A stretch of 64,000 nucleotides of DNA from Nocardioides piscis (GTDB taxonomy: Bacteria > Actinomycetota > Actinomycetes > Propionibacteriales > Nocardioidaceae): contig NZ_CP049866.1 of assembly GCF_011300215.1 (NCBI RefSeq), positions 124,001 through 188,000 of the forward strand, in the 5' to 3' direction. The notes under the pieces were generated by a model. It did no database searches and was not told the DNA's origin. It saw nothing but the letters and a program-made list of their open reading frames with translations. This document shows positions 61,245 through 64,000 of the stretch, piece after piece. Each line of letters opens with the position of its first letter. Within the stretch, counting starts at the first letter, position 1. Position numbers and translations under genes: made by a program.

Positions 61245-61282
61245 GACCCAGTGCTCCTTGGGTCGCCGGGGAGACTGGAGCC

Positions 61283-61954
61283 ATGTTCGGACTCGGCAAG
61301 CCCTCCACCCTCCCCTCCGCCGACGAGGCACTGCCCGGGCGGTCCTCCCAGCCCTGGACCCTCGGCGAGCACGTCGTCCTCCGGACGCCCGTCGTCACCG
61401 ACCTCGGTGACGGCGCCGTGCCGGCCGGTCACGAGGTCGCGATCTTCGGCCTCGGCTGCTTCTGGGGCGCCGAGGAGATCTATTGGCAGGTCCCCGGCGT
61501 CTGGTCGACGTCGGTGGGCTACGCCGGCGGTCACACCACGCACCCGACGTACGACGAGGTCTGCTCCGGCCGCACCGGGCACACCGAGGCCGTCCGCATC
61601 GTCTTCGACCCGGCCGTCGTCTCGTTCGGCGACCTGGTGAAGCGGTTCTTCGAGATCCACGACCCGACCCAGGGGATGCGCCAGGGCAACGACGTCGGCA
61701 CGCAGTATCGCTCGGCGATCTACTTCACCTCGCCCGAGCAGGAGGCCACGGCGCGCGAGCTGACCAAGGTGTATGCCGACGAGCTGGCCCGCCGTCGGCT
61801 CGGCGACGTCACCACCGAGATCCGTCCCGCCGCTCCCCTGCCCGACGGGGTGGCGTACTACTACGCCGAGGACGCGCACCAGCAATACCTGGCGAAGAAC
61901 CCGTTCGGCTACCGCTGCCACGCCAACACCGGGGTCAAGTTCCCCGAGGTGTGA
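61283..61954 (+). CDS. msrA: peptide-methionine (S)-S-oxide reductase
   Basis: The 223-residue protein has the MsrA active site FGLGCFWGAEEIYWQVPGVW (catalytic Cys about residue 55) and TSVGYAGGHTTHPTYDEVCS, with the substrate loop DVGTQYRSAIYFTSPEQEAT. AEDAHQQYLAKNPFGYRCHA near the C-terminus includes a cysteine that may resolve the sulfenic acid. It repairs oxidised methionine. ATG 61283 has a GGAG ribosome site. It lies divergent from metB across 50 bp. Confidence 0.95.
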   Translation: MFGLGKPSTLPSADEALPGRSSQPWTLGEHVVLRTPVVTDLGDGAVPAGHEVAIFGLGCFWGAEEIYWQVPGVWSTSVGYAGGHTTHPTYDEVCSGRTGHTEAVRIVFDPAVVSFGDLVKRFFEIHDPTQGMRQGNDVGTQYRSAIYFTSPEQEATARELTKVYADELARRRLGDVTTEIRPAAPLPDGVAYYYAEDAHQQYLAKNPFGYRCHANTGVKFPEV

Positions 61955-61988
61955 CGGGCGGCCGCCACGTGGCGACGACGGTCGCGAC

Positions 61989-63065
61989 CTAGGAGCCTGC
62001 CTCCAGCGCTGCGATCGCCTCGTCGAAGGCCTTGCCGGCCGCTCGCCACGGCCCCGACGGCCCGCCACCCTCGGCGAGACCGAGCAGGTGCGGGACCAGG
62101 TCAGCACTGAATCCCTCGCTGGCCTCGCGCGGGAGCAGGGAGGGCAGGTTGTCGATGGCGATGACCTCCAGCGGCGCACTGCCGTGATCCGGGTCGCCGC
62201 CGTGCAGTCGCCGGACCGGCTCCTGCCACGTGGTGATCTCGGTGTTCACCGGCAGCATGTTGGTGGGGCCGGTCACGTCGCAGGTCACGTCGGCAAGGAC
62301 CCGCAGCCGACGCTCGTGGTCGAGGTCCGCCCGCTCCACGAACGGAGCCGTCGGGGTGTGGGTGACCACGCAGTTGACCAGCAGGTCATGGCCGAGGAGC
62401 GCCTGCTTGTGCAGGTCGCGCGTCTCCTGGCGGTCCCACCGGGTGATCGGGACGCCCGAGGTCATCAGTGCCCGCTGCGCACCGCGGCCGGATCGCCCAC
62501 GCGCCCCGGTGACGAGCCCCAGCAGCTGATCGGCCCCGTCCTTGCCGGCCTGCTCCAGCTCCGCGTCGAGCTCGTGCTTGCCCATGGGGGCGAGCGGCGC
62601 GTCGAGCCTGCCGGCCAGGTGCAGGACGCCCAGCGCGGCACCGACATATCCGGCCCAGTAGCCGAACGCGACCACTCGCCTGCCGTCGGCGTCGGTGAGG
62701 TATTCGATGTCGAGCAACCGACCCCCGCCACGGCGGAACCTCTCCAGGGTCGCCCGGGCGTCCTCCTGCCCCTTGAACGCGTGCGCGAAGTAGATGTGCC
62801 GGTGGTGCAGCGACGCCGGCTCGTCGGGGAGCTCCTTGATCCCGAGGACATAGGCGTCGTGGGGCGCCTCTGTCCAGGTGCCCTCACCCACGACGAACGC
62901 CCCGGCGGCAGCATACTCCTCGGTCTCGAAGATCCGTTGGGGTGAGTCCTCGACGGTCACCTCGAACCCGGCGTCGAGCAACAGCGGGACGTCGGCGGGC
63001 ACGACGGGCGCGCGCCGCTCGGTGTCGCGGGACTCGGACCTGATCCACACATGGACGGGCTGCAT
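61989..63065 (-). CDS. saccharopine dehydrogenase-like enzyme (lysine-forming, LYS1 type)
   Basis: The 358-residue protein resembles eukaryotic NAD-dependent saccharopine dehydrogenase and alanine-dehydrogenase-fold enzymes. RSESRDTERRAPVVPADVPL (about 9-28) is the substrate-binding start. YVLGIKELPDEPASLHHRHI and YFAHAFKGQ follow, with LLVNCVVTHTPTAPFV and VLADVTCDVTGPTNMLPVNT as later motifs. The canonical NAD-binding glycine motif is not obvious to the eye. Bacteria usually make lysine through diaminopimelate, so a catabolic or different imino-acid role is possible. ATG 63065 is chosen; the frame is open further upstream. Confidence 0.82.
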   Translation of the reverse strand: MQPVHVWIRSESRDTERRAPVVPADVPLLLDAGFEVTVEDSPQRIFETEEYAAAGAFVVGEGTWTEAPHDAYVLGIKELPDEPASLHHRHIYFAHAFKGQEDARATLERFRRGGGRLLDIEYLTDADGRRVVAFGYWAGYVGAALGVLHLAGRLDAPLAPMGKHELDAELEQAGKDGADQLLGLVTGARGRSGRGAQRALMTSGVPITRWDRQETRDLHKQALLGHDLLVNCVVTHTPTAPFVERADLDHERRLRVLADVTCDVTGPTNMLPVNTEITTWQEPVRRLHGGDPDHGSAPLEVIAIDNLPSLLPREASEGFSADLVPHLLGLAEGGGPSGPWRAAGKAFDEAIAALEAGS

Positions 63066-63287
63066 GCGGCCCAGAATGCCATTGCCGGTCGCCGCCACAC
63101 CGCTCAGCACGGGTACGGCGGTCGCCCGTCCGGCCGACAGGCGGCTGCGCCGGGCTCCGGACCCAATCGGGGGGCCTGGATCCACACAGGAAGTCCCCGG
63201 GCAAGAGGGGTCCCGACCTGCTGACGGGACTACGCTTGTTGCTCCGCTGCCGCCCGGCGGCGTGACCAGCGTGTGAGGATCGACCCC

Positions 63288-64000
63288 GTGAGTGCTTCGT
63301 TGGACGTCATCAAGGCTGAGCTGACCGCCGCGATGACCAACAGCGAGCGCGGAATCGCCGCTGCCGACCAGCTGTGCTCCACCTGCGTCGGCCTGATCGG
63401 CGTTGACGGCGCAGCGCTGTCGATGGTCCATGAGGGCTCGTCCACCGGGACGTTCGGATCAAGCAGCGAGGCCAGCCGTCGCCTGGACGAATACCAGTTC
63501 ACCTTCGGCGAGGGGCCCTGCCTGGATGCCGTGGCCACGCGCGAGACGGTCCTGGTTCCCAACCTCGCCTCGCCGCAGGAACGGCGATGGCCCCTGCTGA
63601 AGGGGGCGCTGCTCGACGACGGGGTCCGTGGAGTCTTCGCCATGCCCGTCATGATCATGTCCGTGTGCGTCGGGGCACTGGACCTGTTCCGATCGACCCC
63701 TGGGCCGTTGGATCGCGACGCCCTGGCCGGTGCCAAGCTGGCCGCGGAGCTGGCCGCTGCGCCGTTGCTCGACCTGATTGCCGGGGCGGGGGAACTCAGC
63801 GCCGACGAGGACTCCATGGTCCGGAGGATGGGGAGCGAACCCGACCACCTGGCCGAGCTCGACCGGGTGGAGATCTACCAGGCGACCGGGATTCTCATCT
63901 CGGCCCTCGACGTCGACGCGACCGAGGCACTGGTGCGCCTGCGGGCTCATGCCATCGCTACGGGGCAGACCGCGATCGAGGTCGCGCGGGCCGTCGTCGA
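63288..64000 (+). CDS. GAF and ANTAR domain transcription antitermination regulator (cut by window edge)
   Basis: Translating from GTG 63288 gives 237 residues without a stop to the window edge. Residues about 20-150 form a GAF domain (ADQLCSTCVGLIGVDGAALS, GEGPCLDAVATRETVLVPNL, FAMPVMIMSVCVGALDLFRS). From about 195 an ANTAR RNA-binding domain begins (VEIYQATGILISALDVDATE, ALVRLRAHAIATGQTAIEVA). GAF-ANTAR proteins sense a ligand and act on nascent RNA hairpins. Only the last few residues are missing. The 222 bp upstream (63066-63287) hold no other gene; no clear RBS or -10 is seen. Confidence 0.9.
   Translation, partial: MSASLDVIKAELTAAMTNSERGIAAADQLCSTCVGLIGVDGAALSMVHEGSSTGTFGSSSEASRRLDEYQFTFGEGPCLDAVATRETVLVPNLASPQERRWPLLKGALLDDGVRGVFAMPVMIMSVCVGALDLFRSTPGPLDRDALAGAKLAAELAAAPLLDLIAGAGELSADEDSMVRRMGSEPDHLAELDRVEIYQATGILISALDVDATEALVRLRAHAIATGQTAIEVARAVV

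Overview
The window is a 64 kb stretch of high-GC actinobacterial chromosome, most like Nocardioides or a relative in the Nocardioidaceae. Reasons: GTG starts are frequent; mycothiol S-conjugate amidase (mca), DUF4245, DUF4307, DUF6542, DUF1707, a DUF222/HNH protein and a GAF-ANTAR regulator are all actinobacterial families; and the order metB - greA - DUF4307 - mca - trhA - uppS - phoH - fumC - glpX - DUF4245 - xseBA - ispH - DUF6542 - ychF (read right to left) is, from memory, the order of the M. tuberculosis Rv1079-Rv1112 block. The family assignment is inferred, not tested.

Layout. 1-8.6 kb: the start of a heliorhodopsin gene cut by the left edge, ychF, two PH-domain membrane proteins, a secreted zinc metalloprotease, xthA, rmuC, a DUF6542 protein, a YciO/Sua5-type protein and ispH. 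8.7-15.6 kb: xseAB (xseA frameshifted), a secreted trypsin-like protease, a frameshifted DUF222/HNH gene, a lipoprotein, a cytidylyltransferase-methyltransferase pair, DUF4245. 15.6-27.3 kb: modABC, glpX, two hydrolases, galK, a four-gene carbohydrate ABC transporter and a DUF1707 protein. 27.3-33.4 kb: a mirror-symmetric repeat array, a small acidic ORF and a seven-gene thiamin operon (thiE-thiO-thiS-thiG-tenI-thiD-thiC) behind a TPP riboswitch. 33.4-42.1 kb: a PEP-mutase-family enzyme, class I and class II fumarases, a secreted GYWKTH-domain protein, methyltransferase-like enzymes and small membrane or secreted proteins. 42.1-49.4 kb: a lytic-transglycosylase-like protein, phoH, a Z-prenyl synthase, DUF421, trhA, a FUSC-like protein and a BrkB-like protein. 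49.4-53.4 kb: an iron-siderophore ABC transporter behind a DtxR/IdeR-type box. 53.4-64 kb: mca, DUF4307, greA, ilvA, an AI-2E-family permease, a glutamate-mutase-MutL-like ATPase, DUF202, metB, msrA, a saccharopine-dehydrogenase-like enzyme and the start of a GAF-ANTAR regulator cut by the right edge.

Two window-wide patterns matter. First, six genes (xseA, DUF222/HNH, thiO, the GYWKTH protein, mca, DUF4307) each carry exactly one apparent single-base deletion, mostly in short G/C runs; sequence error is the simplest explanation. Second, about 18 genes have a TAnnnT -10 hexamer 6-8 nt before the start codon and no Shine-Dalgarno sequence, which points to leaderless transcripts and fixes several start codons. 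I saw no tRNA, rRNA, CRISPR array, insertion sequence or replication origin, and no gene-free stretch longer than 300 bases.
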